From NCBI GenBank assembly GCA_034406715.1, contig CP137864.1, positions 1,178,001 to 1,242,000 on the forward strand: a stretch of DNA of 64,000 bases. The letters are read 5' to 3'. The notes beneath the pieces are model-generated. The model was not told the DNA's origin. It was given only the letters and a program-made list of their open reading frames with translations, and searched no databases. Shown here in pieces: positions 1 through 12,551 of this stretch (its first letter is position 1; each line of letters opens with the position of its first letter). Position numbers and translations under genes: made by a program. The DNA is from Rhodotorula mucilaginosa. Its lineage: Eukaryota > Basidiomycota > Microbotryomycetes > Sporidiobolales > Sporidiobolaceae.

Positions 1-3000
1 TTGACGAGGAAACGCGGACAGAGCGTGATCACCTTGGTGAGCTTGTACTGTGGAGAAGAGTCGCTTAGCTTCCGGTTTCAGACTGACCACAACTCTGAGG
101 AATGAACTTACGTCGCCGAGGCCCTCCTCCACCTTCAAGCCGACGCGCACTTCCTCGTTGCCAGTCGCCGACGGCAGGATGACTTCGGTCGTCATACCGA
201 CGGTTTCGAAACTGAGAGGTTGGGACCAGTTTGAATCGCCTACCCGCAAAAGGGACCGGTTGCGTCGGTCATCGGTCGGGTACGAAAACATGAAAGGATC
301 GCTGGGTTTCCGCTTCGATGACTCGGACGAAAGCTCCTCGAGTCCGGCGACGCTCTTGGCGGTACCGAAGAGCGACTTGGTCTTGAGAGCGAACGGCAGG
401 CCGGTCTTGTTGATCAAGGTGTACGGCGCGTAGATTTGGACTCGGAACGCCCCGCCAGCGTCTGCGTGTTTTCTTTGGCGGCCAGTGTCAGGGAACGATG
501 CACGAGCGCACTCGGGAGGGGGGAACGGGACGCGTACTGGTAATGGATCCGCAAGCCCAGCTTGTGGCCGCCCTTGTCGGCAAGGATGAGATCGCTCTCG
601 ACCGGCAGGTCCTCCGGATTGTCCGTGTTGATGATGGCGAATTCGCTACGCCCGAACTCTGCTTGCGAAAGGACTAGAGTTAGTGTTCTTCGTTCCCGCA
701 CTCAAGCAAAGTGAGTCAAACTCGCTGGTATCTTGGATCTCGATGCTGAGCAGGAGGAGGTGAGAAAGCTCGGCGACGTGAATCGGACTGACTCCGCCTG
801 CGCGGAGGAACGACGTCCAGTTGTGCTCCAGATTCTTGTCGAAGACGCGATACCGAACATCGTGCGGCAGCAGATTTTGCACTTCGACCGGTGCTCGAAG
901 GGAAAGAGAGATCTTGGGGTAGATCCTGAGGAACAAGGTGTCTCGTGAGCACCTGCTCCTTCGACCTCGATGCTGACATCGTGCGACATACCGTGTCAAA
1001 GGGTCGGCCTTGTCGTGAATCGCGTAAGCTTGGAATCGGAAAGCCGCCTCCTTCTGAGCTTTGCATACGATCGCGCGAGACGGCCTCTTGATGAGGTCTT
1101 GCCAGTGCAGACTCTCGATCGACCAGCCGTATCCGAAGCCCGCTACTCAAGGTCTGAGTCAGCACACGAGCAAGCACGGTTGAGTAACGTCACGTACGAT
1201 CCGGTCTGAGCTTGATACGATCGTGGTAGGCCGAGATGATGGGCACCGAACATTCTCCGCCGGGGGCTGTGCGAGCAGGGCTAGGTCAGCCCGGTAGCGC
1301 AGAGACCGGCAAAGAGAAAAGGCTGGACAGGTAGCTTACGGATCTTGAACACCTGCGAGGCCTTCTTGCCATGCTCGTCGACGACGACCATTTCGGCGTT
1401 GACGAGCGACTTGTTCTGCACCAGGAACGTCGAGCGGAAAGTGACCACCTTGACGTTGTCGACCAGCTTGACGTCGCACAGCAACCGATGCGTGACCTTG
1501 TTGACTTTCGGTCGGAGCGGGTGGATGTGTTCGCCTTCGCGGTCGACGTATACGTGCTTGAGACGATCCCAGTTTGTGCCCTCGATGACGATCGTCAGAG
1601 AGTTGTGCGTGTTGGCGGCGAGGTTCTCGCGCGCGCGACGCCAGTCGTCGAACCTCCACGGCATCTCGCTCCCGTCGTCCAGGCGGTGACCTTGCGAACC
1701 GGCGTCGGTACTCTCGCTCCATAGCGAGAGCGCGTATCCCGTTCGGTTGCGGAGCACGAACGGAGCGTTGGAGCCCCGCGCCGTCTTGAACACCTTGTCG
1801 CCCTCGCGGTCGAGGATAGACATGGTCGTCATGGCGAGTTCGATGAAGGACGAGGCGATGTTGAGCTCGAGGCGCTTCTTCGAGGAAATGTCGACCGAGA
1901 GAAGGCCGGTCTGGACCGAGCGAGTGACCTGCGCGTCCAGAGTCAAATGAGGGGACTGCAATCTTCGGGTCATACGAGAGAATTTGCAGGACTTACGTGA
2001 ACGGCAAACTCCCAGGGGTCCATGAGCGGTTCCCAGTGCGAGACCTTGAGGTTGAAGTAGTTGATGAAGGGCTTGATCATGACGCTTGCGTCGAGCTGCA
2101 AGACGCTCTAGGGGGTCAGGGCTGAGCTGCGATGGAAATAGCGCTCTTTCGACACTCACATCGCTCGACCAGTCTGTCGCTTTCGCCGTGAATTTGCCGG
2201 CCTTGAGATCGAGGATCGGCAAGTCGTGCATGTCGCCGATGACGACGAGCTGCAAGCCATCGATCGTGGCTCGAAGCTGAGGGTGGGAGGATGTCAGCCT
2301 CACGTCTTCCGGATGTCCGATCACCGGTCAAGGGTGCGAAACTCACCGTCTCCTTCGTGACCACGACTTGCGCTTCGAGGAGACCACTCTGAGGCACGGA
2401 CAAGGAGGTGCGCCGAGTCGCGTCGCTCTTGCTCCGCGCGCGCACCTTTCCGCTGGGATCGGCGTCAAGGTCTGGTCTCGCCGGTTCCTCGTGTTCCCCA
2501 GCCTCAGGAGTTGCGGAGCGGTTCGAAAGCTCGATCGCGCGATTGATGATGGAGTTGATGAGGAAGATGTCGCGCATCGAGACACGCAAGATCAAAGGTT
2601 GAACGCCAACCTCGATGTTCGTCACTTGACGGCCTCCGTCCGCCCGGCTGTCCATGGAGAGAATCAGGTCGACGTCGTCGAGAACCCGAATGTTCTCCTT
2701 CGGCCGGTCCATGCGGCAGAGGAACATCCCCAGCTCGGCAACCATGAGCGCGAGCGTTCCTTGCTGCGACATCTGCAGCTGACTGATGGAGAGAACGACG
2801 GCCTCGGAGTCACTCTTGGCGGGGTTTTCGAGGAGAATGATCGTAGGCGAGACGACATTGACGCGCCAGGCGAACTCGGCGGCCGGGGCGGGAGCAGGCG
2901 CGAGCTCCTGCTCGTCCGCTTCGAGTAGTCCTGGGTCGATCTCGGGCGGACCCGCAGGACTGTTGCTGAAGGGGCTCATGAAGTAGTCGAGCATGGCGAA

Positions 3001-6000
3001 GACGGGGTCGAGCGAGAAGATGATCTTTGGCGAATCGATCGTGACGTTGGCGATGGAGCTGCGGTCAAGCCCGCTCGCTTGCGAGTAGTGGATCATGAAT
3101 TGGTGCCCGGCATGTTTCGTCGCGGGAACGATCTCCCGGAATTTCGTCAGGCGTGCCGGGCGCATGTCGTGCACGGTCAACGAACTGATGGCGACTTCGG
3201 CCTCGAGCGACCCGCTGGCGAGCATCTTGTACTTGACCGCCGTGTTGTTGAGGGAGAAGCGGGCGAGCGCGGCCTCTTCCAAGCTCGCCTTCGAAGTCGC
3301 CGCGTCCGTATAGAGCTCGAGGAAGATCGTCTTGATGGCAAAGTCGAGCTCGAGGGACGATTTGAGGTCGACCTTGTCGCCGTTCGGCGTTTGAGCCGTT
3401 CGGGGAAGCTCAGGGAGCAAGTCGACAACCGGGACGTCCTGCTCAGACTGGGTGGGCGTGTTCGCAGCTACTGGAGCGAGGTCCCTCACCGGGGGCGTGG
3501 CGATCGGTGTCGCCTTGAGCATTGCGCTCGCTTCGCCGTCCATGCCGTCGAGTCCTCCGTCTTCGCCCAGATTGAACGCCGCGGGTATCTTTTGCGATAA
3601 TCGGTAGAGCAAAATGTATTGCGCCTGCGTCAACTTCATCTTGACGTCGGACATCGACGCAGAGACGATGGTTCCTGGCCCGTCGAGCTCGACGGCAGGG
3701 TTCCTGCTCTGGCGCAGGACGACCTTGACGTCAACACTGACGTCGTCGAGCACGGGAAGCTTGAGCGGCTCCCCGCTGTGGTGAATGGTCGACTCGAGGC
3801 CGATCTGTCGCAGTGTGAAGTCGATGGTGGTTTCGACTTCTTCGTCGCGAGCTTCGATCGAGTTTTTGAGCCCGATCTCACCGAGGTTCGCCACAATCAC
3901 GTCCTCTGCTTCGCGAACAGACGCGTCTTCGTCGCGCGGGAAAATGACGATAGGCGTCTTGATGAGGATGTCGTACTGCATCTTCGGGATCATGTCTTGC
4001 ATCTCGGTCGCGCGCTGAGCCGCCGCCTGCGTCGCAGCGTCATAGACGGCTTTCATCCGCCCGAATTTGGTGAAGAAGGCGAGCATGCGCTGGACCGGCT
4101 CGGTGCGGAACGTGAACCGCAGCGAGCCGGAGCGTAGTTGCACGACTGAGTCGTAACCCGAGTACGCGGCCGGATCCGACGCATCGAACGTCTCGTAGCG
4201 GAAGTCGGCAAGCTCGTCGCCCTGAATCGTGAGCAGCTCTTGAGGAGCCGCGCTGCTGAAATCGTCGTGGAGCGACAGGTTTCCGAGGCGCGCAGCGACG
4301 CGCATAGTCGGCGCGCGTAAGAGAACCGAGACATCGGCGGCGGAGAGCGAGAGGGTCGCAAGCCGGGAGCCGTCTTCGTTGAGAATCAGGTTGATACTCG
4401 TCAGTTTGACCTTGACGCGCAGTTTGTCGGTGACGGAGTCGTTCGCGGCGTCGCCGGATTCCGCCGTCGCATCGGCCTGCGTCGGCGAACCGGGAGGCGC
4501 CGCCGCATCGTCGGGATCGGTGAAAGTCGTCATGATCCAGTCGAACAGGATCAGGATGCTGCTCCGAGTCACGACGAGGTTCAAGGTGGACATCTCGACG
4601 TCGACAGACTTGTCGAAGCCTTCGTGGACGGTCTGGAACTCGGGCGAGTCCTTCTGCACTCCTTGGTAACGGACCCGGACGAGATCCTGCTCGTGTCCGC
4701 CCTCGAGCTTCTCGCTGGTCAAGAGGTGACGGAACTCGGAGTGCGGCGCGGCGGTCATCTTGTCCTCCAGGTAAAGCGATCGAAGAAGGACGTCGACGCT
4801 CATGTCGAACGGTCGCAACTCGAAGCCGAGCTGGAAACCTTCGAGCACGGCATTGACGAGCAACCGATCGGGCCTCGACGGATCCGGATTCGACCGGTAG
4901 ATCGACGCCTGGACGCGGTCGACCGCGAACGAGAACTCGAACGTCTTTTGGTGGATGTTCTGCTTGCCGTCCGCGATGTCGGGCGTGTCGAAGAACTCTT
5001 CTTTCTCGTCCCCCTTCTCGCCGTCGTCGTCCTCCTCTTCGACCGCCGTCTCGCTCCCCTCCGAGTCCGTCTCCTGCTTGATCTGCAGATCCTCGTCGTC
5101 GTCGTCGACGGTCGGAACGCGACTGCGCGACCTTGCGAACGAAGTGTGTCCGATCCCGCTGTCGAGTGCAGGCCTAGTCGAAGGCGCATTCGAGGGGTCG
5201 CCGAATTTCGGGATCACGATGTCGATCATGCGCATCAACGACTTGTACTTGCGATCCGAGAACTGCAGTGAGAGATCGTGATCAGTACCGTAAGACAGTT
5301 CGTTGAGGCGGGTACAAGACACGCACGTTGAGCTGTAGAGAAGGCAGAGAGCCGGAGATCTTGAGGCGGGTAAGGTTCGGGGCGTCGGCAAGGATGCAGT
5401 TCTGCGCGAGGAACGCCAGAGACGTCCGCTCGAGAATGTGTAGCTCGCCCAAAGACGAGTCGGAATGCGCCTCCGGTTTCTCCAGGGCGTCGAGACAGAC
5501 GCGCAGGGTCGGTCCCATGAGGAGCTGGCCGCAGTTCTCGTCAGTCTCAAAAGGCGATGAGGAAGAACGCATGTCTGCACCAGACGACTCACCTGCGCAT
5601 CCTTCAGCTTGACATGGAACTTGTCGTACATGAGGTCTTCGAGGCGCTTGTAGTCTTCCTCGTGGTACTCCTCGTTCTCCTTCGCTTTGACGGCATCGAT
5701 AGCGGTCTGATCGGCGAGGTTGCTCTCGACCGAGATGTGTCCGGCGTCGAGAACAATGTGTTGGCACGTCTCGGCGGTCATGTCTTCGGGGATAATGATG
5801 ATGGGCTGTAGAAGTGAAGAGGGAAATGTCAGTCAGCGCAGTGGCATAGCCGCCAAGAAAGCCGAGAAGACGCACCGCATTGAGATCGAGGAGGATGTCG
5901 ACCGTCTTGTGCTGCGCCAAAGCGTATTCGAGCCCCGCTCGCGTCTCCTTCCGGATGCCTTCGAGCGTCTCGCTCGCGACGTCGATGAGGGCGCCGACCG

Positions 6001-8410
6001 ACTCGAGCTGACTCTCGGGCGGCTTGAAGAAGGCGACGATGGCCTCGACGTAGCCGCGGTGGTAGACGATCTCGGTATGGCGCAGGCGCATCGCGAGGGC
6101 GTTGTCGGCGCGTTTGTCGAGTGGACTGTGCTCGAACTTGAGCGAGAAGAACGGGTTCTGCTGCATCGCCCATGCGCCGACAGCCAACGACGACGACGCT
6201 TCCTCCCCTTCCTCCCCTTCGTCGTCCTCGTCTTCATCCCCGCTACTTTCGTCTTGGCCGTCATCGTCGTCCGCCTCGCGCTCTTCCCGGGGGATGCGCT
6301 TTCGCCGCGGCGGCGTCTTGGGTGCCATTTCGAACTTGTCGACAGTGCCAGGCGCGACCTCCTTGACCCGCACGACCTGAGGGTGACGACTTCCGGGGCA
6401 TGTCCCGTCCGTGACTCTCAAGTCTCCGAGCCCGAGCGTCGCCTCAAAGTTCTCGGGTCGCTGCGCGACGTCGAGGCGGAAGTCGTCAAAGTTGAGCGCG
6501 ACGAGGTCGGTCGCCTTGCCGTGCGGGTCAGTCCGCAACGCGAACGATCCCGTCTCGAGCTTGGCCTTGACGCGCAACATGAGCGTGTCGGCGGGATAAT
6601 CGATCGCGTGCTCGACGGCGTCCTTCTCGTCCCACTCGATCGCCTTGTACAGCTCCTTCCGCTGCTCTTCGCTGAGTCCCGTCGACGGGTCGTCCGACTC
6701 GTGCTGGTCCGCAGCGGCAGCTCCGCCCCAGCCGACCCACGAACCGATCCAGCTCGTTGCCTTGGCGGTCGTCGACTGCACCTTGGCCGGGACAGGGTGT
6801 TCGATGCGCTCCTTGCGCATCTCGGACCGGGCGATCGAGCGGTAAAGGCGGATATCGCGGTACCCGAGCTTCTTCTCGAGTTCGACGAGCTCCGTCGATT
6901 CCTACAGGCCAAGATACGTCAAGGGAGCGAACACTCTCCGAGTACACCAGTCGATCACTCACCTCGACCGTGATGCTGCCAAGCGTCTTCTTCTTGAAGA
7001 GGTCCACGTACGCCTTGCGATCGTTCCGCCGCTCCTCAAAGTACGCCCAGCTCCACTGACGGTGCTTCTCGTGCACTTCCGTCTTGATGGCGTTGATGGC
7101 AAACTTCCACAGCGCTCGGTTCCGGTTCGCTTCGATCTCGGCGGCCGGCGGACGGAAACTGCGGTACTCGCGCTGGCGGATGTAAAAGTGGAAGAGGTCG
7201 ACCATCGAGAGCGCGTCGCGGTACTGGTCTGCGTCGAGGACGAACCCGAGTTCCTTGAACAGGAGCTCGGCGTCCGTTTTCGGCGTGTGCGCGTCGATCT
7301 TCTTGTTCATGACGAGGCGACCTTCTCCCGAAACGGGCTTGAGGACAAACTGATGCGACGGGGTGTGGTTCTTGCGCGCGATGAGCTCGGTGAATTTGGT
7401 GATGGCCTCGTCGAGGCTGTAGCCGGCGAGCGATTTCGAGTCGGTGTCGAAGTAGACCGCGAGCGAGTCGAGAGTCGCGAGCTTGTGCACGCCGCCGGCC
7501 GGCTTGGTGATGAAGGTCGGCTTCCATTCGGCGTCGGTCGACACGGCAGAGAAGCCGGCGAGGGTCAAGCCGACCGAGAAAGGGTGGCCAGGCACGGAGA
7601 GGTTGTCCTCGTATCGAATATGGATATTTCGGACCTGGGCAAGAACGCAAGTCAGCCCGCCTGGTTACGGTGCTACTCATACCCGCGAGTGAGGGAGGGC
7701 TCACCTCGATCTGGAGATTGTCGACAATCTTGTTGACCAAGCTAGTCGTGAAGCTCTGGTTCTTCTGTTCCTCCTCTGCGCTCATGCCGGGGGCTGGCTG
7801 CGTCGAGAGCATCTCGGCATTCTCGAGCTTTTCGAGCTTTGCCGCCTGCGCTCGAGCGGCATCTTCTTCCGGAGTCGATTTCGACGAATCGGTGGGTGTC
7901 GCGAGGAGATACACGTTCTCGACGAGTACCCGGACGGGCTTTCCGCCGAGATTGGACCTGTGCAGCGCGGCCATCAGCTCAGCGCGCAGTCGCCCTTTAC
8001 CGTTGCGACACATACGCACCATGGTATGCTCAAGGTGAGATCGCCGAGGTATCCCTCTTTGACGTCGACGGGTAATCGAAACTTGTCGAGTGCTTCCTTC
8101 TTCAAGCGCAAGTTGCGGAGCTTGACGTCGCCCGACCAGATCCCGACGTTGAGTTGACTCGTGTTCAAGTTGTCGACCTATGGCAGGTCAGTAAGGCGTT
8201 CAGGAGCGAGAGCGCAAAGTGGATTGATTTGGGGAGAGGCGGGTCGAGGTGGGGCAGGAGCAAGGCCGTGATGAAGCGGGGGGGGGGGGCGGAGAGGGAG
8301 GGCGCCGCGGTCAGCGGAGGTCACACTATGCTCTAACAAACCCGGACTGGACTCACGTAGGCGGACAGGGTGCGGTTCAGGATGCCCGCGAGGACGGATT
8401 CGAGAACCAT
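1..8410 (-). CDS. VPS13: Vps13, bridge-like lipid transfer protein (3' end cut by window edge)
   Basis: Vps13 is a very large rod-like protein that moves phospholipids between membranes at organelle contact sites. The start at 8410 is set by the chorein N-terminus [18 protein letters not shown], followed after an intron (8178-8356) by [20 protein letters not shown] and a conserved LTLSIPW. The middle carries the conserved NPFFSLKFE and [19 protein letters not shown] segments plus an Asp/Glu-rich loop near 6180-6260. Toward the left edge, repeats with the invariant Asn ([12 protein letters not shown] near 1750, [12 protein letters not shown] near 420) mark the adaptor-binding VAB/SHR-BD region. 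Roughly 2,500 residues are visible. The C-terminal ATG2-like and PH-like parts lie outside the window. Introns are short. Intron 1 holds a run of about 12 G. It is divergent from the MPV17-family gene. Confidence 0.96.
8278..8289. repeat. G homopolymer (about 12 nt) in VPS13 intron 1
   Basis: The run reads as C on the VPS13 sense strand and lies inside the 179-bp first intron. It is one of four long mononucleotide runs in the window, all intronic. Confidence 0.9.
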
Positions 8411-8886
8411 GACGTCCGGCGGTGACCACTCTGACACGCACGGTCGAAGCGTCCGCCTGTCACGAGTCCCTGCCGATCCGAGTTTGCGTGTGAACGAGTA
8501 CGCGTGTAGCTTGGTCTCAAAGAGCGCAACGTGCCGCGCAACAGAGCTGCGTGCGTATCAAACTCGCGGAACGCGCAGCAGCAGCAGCGCGCGACCCGAT
8601 CGATTCAAAATTCAGCAATACAAATGTGCAGCTTTGTAATCGACAATACAAGCGCGTTGGATTTCAGACCGGCCGGCGAAAGATTTGCCGAAGCCAGTTC
8701 GCCGGCTCTCTTTGTGCTCAAGACCTCAGCGACTGCAGCTCTAGAGACCTTTGCTTGTCGCATTTCCCAGCAAGCACTCGCCCGATTCAAGAGTACCGCC
8801 TTCCGGAACTCGCTTGACCCTTCGCCGCCTCACGACTCGCTTCCCCACCTCCCTCCGCCTCACGACCGACTCTACGCACGCACACA
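8411..8886. promoter_or_regulatory. Divergent spacer VPS13 / MPV17-family gene
   Basis: This 476-bp region separates the two start codons and should hold both promoters and 5' UTRs. The last part before the plus-strand ATG is pyrimidine-rich (clusters of CCTC and CGCCTCACGAC near 8815-8875). I saw no clear TATA box and no further gene. Confidence 0.6.
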
Positions 8887-10126
8887 ATGGCTACCGTCGC
8901 AGTCGCTACTCCGTCAAAGGAGATCAACCCTCTGCTCGCGGGTGCGTCCCCCTTTCTCTGCAAACGCCTGCCGCTCGAGCGGAGATGCCACCCGATTGCT
9001 GACCCGCGGCTCCTCGAACAGCGTACCTGCAGTCGCTCGCGACGCGCCCGATGCTCACCAAATCTCTGACTTCGGGATTCTTGTCGTACGTCTATCCTGC
9101 ACGGGCTGAAGCGCCGTCCATCCGAGCCATCCAGCGGCGTTAAATCACACCCTCCCCTATCAGGATCCTGTCGGAAATCATTGCCGGTCACGTCTCGGGC
9201 TCGCCGCCGCCGCCTCTCAGCGCCAAGGAGCGCACCGGCATCCTCCCGATTGACATCCTCAAGAAGAACCACAAGGCGATCAAACTTGGTCTTTACGGTA
9301 GGTCTTATCGCGACGGCGGTTCTCTTGTCAAATCGATCCCTGACCCAGAAGGACGACAACAGGCTTCTTTGTTTCTGCACCGCTCGGCCACACCTTGCTC
9401 GCCATCCTGCAAAAGGCGTTTGCCGGCAAGACCTCGGCGCGCGCCAAGCTCGGCATGATCCTCGCGTCCAACCTGTTCATCTCGCCGATCCAGCAGTCGG
9501 TCTACATCGCCGCGATGGCCATCATCAACGGCGCGACGACCCCGCAGGCCATCATCAACGCCTGGAAGATGAGCATCTGGCGCGTCATGAAGCTGTCGTG
9601 GGTCGTCTCGACCGTCTCGATGGCGATCGCTCAGCGCTTCCTTGCACCCGAGATCTGGGGTGCGTTCTCAACTCTCGGTCGGGGTTCCCACTCGACATGC
9701 GGACGTACTGACCTCCTTTATCTCGCACAGTGCCGTTCTTCACCGTACGTTCAGGTCGAGCCGACGGAGCTTTCTGACCAGCGCGAGGATTTCCTTGAGC
9801 TCACTCGCCTTCCCCTCGGAACAGCTTATCGGCCAGTCCGTTGGAACTCTCATCAACATCCAGGTGAGCCTTAAGACATTCTGCCTCTACCGAGCCCTGA
9901 GCCGTCCCTTCTGACAAACTCGATCTCCCTCCTTTCTTTTCCCTGCTCACCTATCGCTGTCACGGCATCCGCTTGCAAACACTCTCGAATTCGACAGGTC
10001 AAGAAGCGCGCCATCGCTGCGCGGGCCAAGGCACAGGCCGCCAAGGACGCCGCCGAGTCGCTGCGCCAAAAAGCGGAGGACGAGCTCAAGCCCACGGCCG
10101 GTGGCTCGAACGAGAAGCAGGCTTGA
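8887..10126 (+). CDS. Mpv17/PMP22-family integral membrane protein
   Basis: Members of this family sit in the inner mitochondrial or peroxisomal membrane and are thought to form small pores; the substrate is unclear. The spliced protein starts MATVAVATPSKEINPLLA and contains the family signatures YGFFVSAPLGHTLLAILQK, ASNLFISPIQQSVYIAAMAI and WRVMKLSWVVSTVSMAIAQ. It ends with a TLINIQVKK segment and a charged, Ala-rich tail (stop at 10124-10126). At least six short introns interrupt it. One exon is only 14 nt (9731-9744) and encodes the end of the conserved W-V-P-F-F motif. About four hydrophobic segments are expected. Peroxisomal versus mitochondrial location cannot be decided from the sequence. 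Confidence 0.9.
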
Positions 10127-11062
10127 GAGTTCTGCCTCGGTTCGCTCGGCGTCGTAGAGGCACGAGTAGCAACTTCCTGCCTCTGCCGGCATACCCGACC
10201 GCCGCCGCCCTTGTACTCTCTCTTTGCGGTATTCGCCTCCCTTTCTCGCCTGTTTTCGAGACCCGGTCATGGTCGTCGTGTATTTCAAGAGGTTGTCAAC
10301 TTTTCTCTTCTCCCCTTCGGACAGTTGCGTACGACCACGTTTCTTGGGCGGCAGGTGCGCCGTAGCCAGGATCCGGAGTCGAGCTTCTGTACGTCCGCGC
10401 ACGTTCTCTGGACATGCTGCACAGCACTTTGTTGGGGCCGGTTGAGCTCAGCACGAAACGATAGAGCCTTGTGAAGCGAGCACGCCAGCGCCGTCCTTGC
10501 ATCGATGCCGTCGAGGGTTTGCCGGGCTGCCGGCGCCTGGATCGAGAGCCTCGAATTATCGCGTTGAGAAGGTCGGGCGAGCGGCGAAGACTTGGACTCG
10601 GGAGAAGCTGGCCGTGTTCTTCCGGACTGGGCCGCGATGGTGAAGCCTGCGTCGTCTTCAAAGCAGTAGTGTACTGTACTAGTCGGCCACGACTGGAACC
10701 GCCCAGGGAAGCTGAATCGCGCTCGACAGCTTATCGGCTCCCCGGAGCCCGGAAGGCGATCCCCGCGTTCCAGGGGGAAGTGCACGCGGACATTTTAAAC
10801 TCGACTGGGCTGCTGACTGAAATTCTTTCGGGCCTCTCGACTTCCTTTGTCGCGAATCGCGTGTTCTCGTCGATCCCTCCTCCCCAGCGTAGACACACAG
10901 CACCAGCCTGCGATCTCGAGTCGCCTTACAGCTAGCAGGACAATCTTTACCGCGAGGCCAACCTTCCAACCGCCGCACCGAGCAGCGCCAACGCCTTTGT
11001 CGCTCCGCGAGAGCCTCGAGCCCCAACCTCGCCCGTCCGAACAAAGCACGTCTCTCGGCGCC
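10127..11062. other. Intergenic region between tandem genes
   Basis: This 936-bp stretch holds the 3' UTR of the MPV17-family gene and the upstream region of the zinc-finger gene. Open frames here (for example 10471-10935 plus) have no recognisable domain and no supporting splice structure. The last 200 bp are rich in short C/T tracts typical of promoters here. No gene is called. Confidence 0.55.
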
Positions 11063-12551
11063 ATGTCAGGCTACGGTACGCGCCGTAGCTCGGCCCAACA
11101 GGTGCGTGGACATGCCAGAGAACTTTTTACACTGGACCGAGCGCTCACCGGGGCCTCATGACGACGTGCACAGACCGCGCCGATTTCGATATCCGTCGCC
11201 GAATCGCCCAATGCGGCCGCCAACTCTCCCGGCGCACTCGGCGCTTCGCCGTACGGGCCGAGCGCATTCTCGTACGGCGCGACGAGCCTCAGCTCGAGTG
11301 CCGGCAAGCTGAAGCGCCCTTCTGGGATCAACAAGACGCGCCGTCTCTCGACTTCGAATCAACTCCGCCCCGCCTCTTTGCTCTCGCAGTCGATGCCGTC
11401 CGGCCCCCTTCCGGCTTCCGGAGGCCGCGGCCGCAGCTCGAGCATCTCCAACAATGCACACACTCACGTCCACGACCACGACTTTGAAGAGGCCGAGTCG
11501 CCGGACGCCACTCACTCGGACGCCGCGGCACAGCCTCATCTCGCCAAGCTGGCGGGTCGCAAGGAGCGCGATCGCATCCAGTCGTTCGAGTGCGAGGTCT
11601 GCTCCAAGAAGTACCGTCACTCGACGTGCCTGATCAAGCACCGCTGGGTAAGCCCATTCAAATCTCTTCTTTCTTTTTCCCCCACCCCCTCATCGAAAAA
11701 AAAAAAAAAAAAAAAGTTTTGCTGACCCTCCGATGCCTTCTATCCGGCCATTTGGCGACGTATAGGAGCACACCTCGCACTGGAAAGAGGCTAGCAAGCT
11801 CCTCATGTCTAAACACCAACAGGTCCAGCTCCTGGAAGGGGCGGCCATCCTCGTCGCCGCTTCAGCCGGGACTTCGTTGCCGGACGAAAAGTCGTTCTGG
11901 TGCGTGCTGCCTTGTTCCGGACGAGGTCATCGATCGCGCGAGCTCGAGTATTGATTCACGCTGTGCTGCAGGCCCGCCGCCGTTTCTCCGCCTGCGTCCG
12001 GCTTGCTCGGTTCCCTCGAGTGCGGCATCAACGTCAACTCGCTCGCGTCCGCGGCCGCCACGTTCGGTTCGCCCCGTTGGGGACCCTCGTCGCTCATGTC
12101 CGATGCCGGCGACTTTGACCGCTCGGAAATCGACGAAGCCGAATCCGACGACGACGACATGGATTCGCCGCCTCCCGGAGCTGGCAACGGCAGCCACGAC
12201 GAGGACGCCCAAATGGTCGAGGACGGCATCTTTGACCTCGACCTCGGCGGTTCGACCGAGTTGCCGTCCCTCTCGGTGGGCCCTTCGCCGCGCCCGTCGC
12301 CCCTCTCGCGCCTGCCCTCCGACTTTTCGAGCCCGCAGTCCGCAGTCCGTCCCGCGCTGCGTTCCGCTGACTCGGGCTTCGGCTCGCTCGGTCGCTCGAG
12401 CAACCTCAAGGAGAAGCCGTCGTCGGCTGCAACTCTGGCGGCCGCAGCCGGTGTCGCCGCGAGCGGAAACGCCCTCGGCATCGTCGGCGCCAATTTCTCG
12501 GCTGAACAGCCTCAATCGATCCGCGGGTTCGACATCTCGGCCGCTCGGTAG
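11063..12551 (+). CDS. C2H2 zinc-finger protein, Ser-rich
   Basis: A probable nuclear DNA-binding regulator. After a Ser/Ala/Gly-rich N-terminus there is a single finger, FECEVCSKKYRHSTCLIKH followed by RWEHTSHW: C-x2-C-x12-H-x3-H. It resembles a fungal class in which the finger is followed by a conserved H-W. An intron (11648-11765) cuts the finger between Trp and Glu. The downstream half is acidic and Ser/Pro-rich (EAESDDDDMDSPPP), resembling a disordered activation or interaction region. The start at 11063 (MSGYGTRRSS) is the first ATG after a long pyrimidine-rich leader. The target genes are unknown. Confidence 0.83.
11696..11715 (+). repeat. A homopolymer (20 nt) in zinc-finger gene intron
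   Basis: Twenty consecutive A lie in the intron that splits the zinc finger, between the donor at 11648 and the GCTGAC branch-like site at about 11720. Confidence 0.9.

Noticed and set aside
5720-6973. 417-codon plus-strand frame opposite VPS13
   Set aside because: It overlaps well-conserved VPS13 sequence on the other strand. Its composition is that of reverse-strand GC-rich codons and it has no recognisable domain.
1-8410. Idea that VPS13 and VPS18 in one window mark an endosomal gene cluster
   Set aside because: They are about 16 kb apart with unrelated genes between. Nothing supports a functional cluster.
10471-10935. 154-codon frame between the MPV17-family and zinc-finger genes
   Set aside because: No recognisable motif. 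The position and pyrimidine-rich end fit a 5' leader of the zinc-finger gene.
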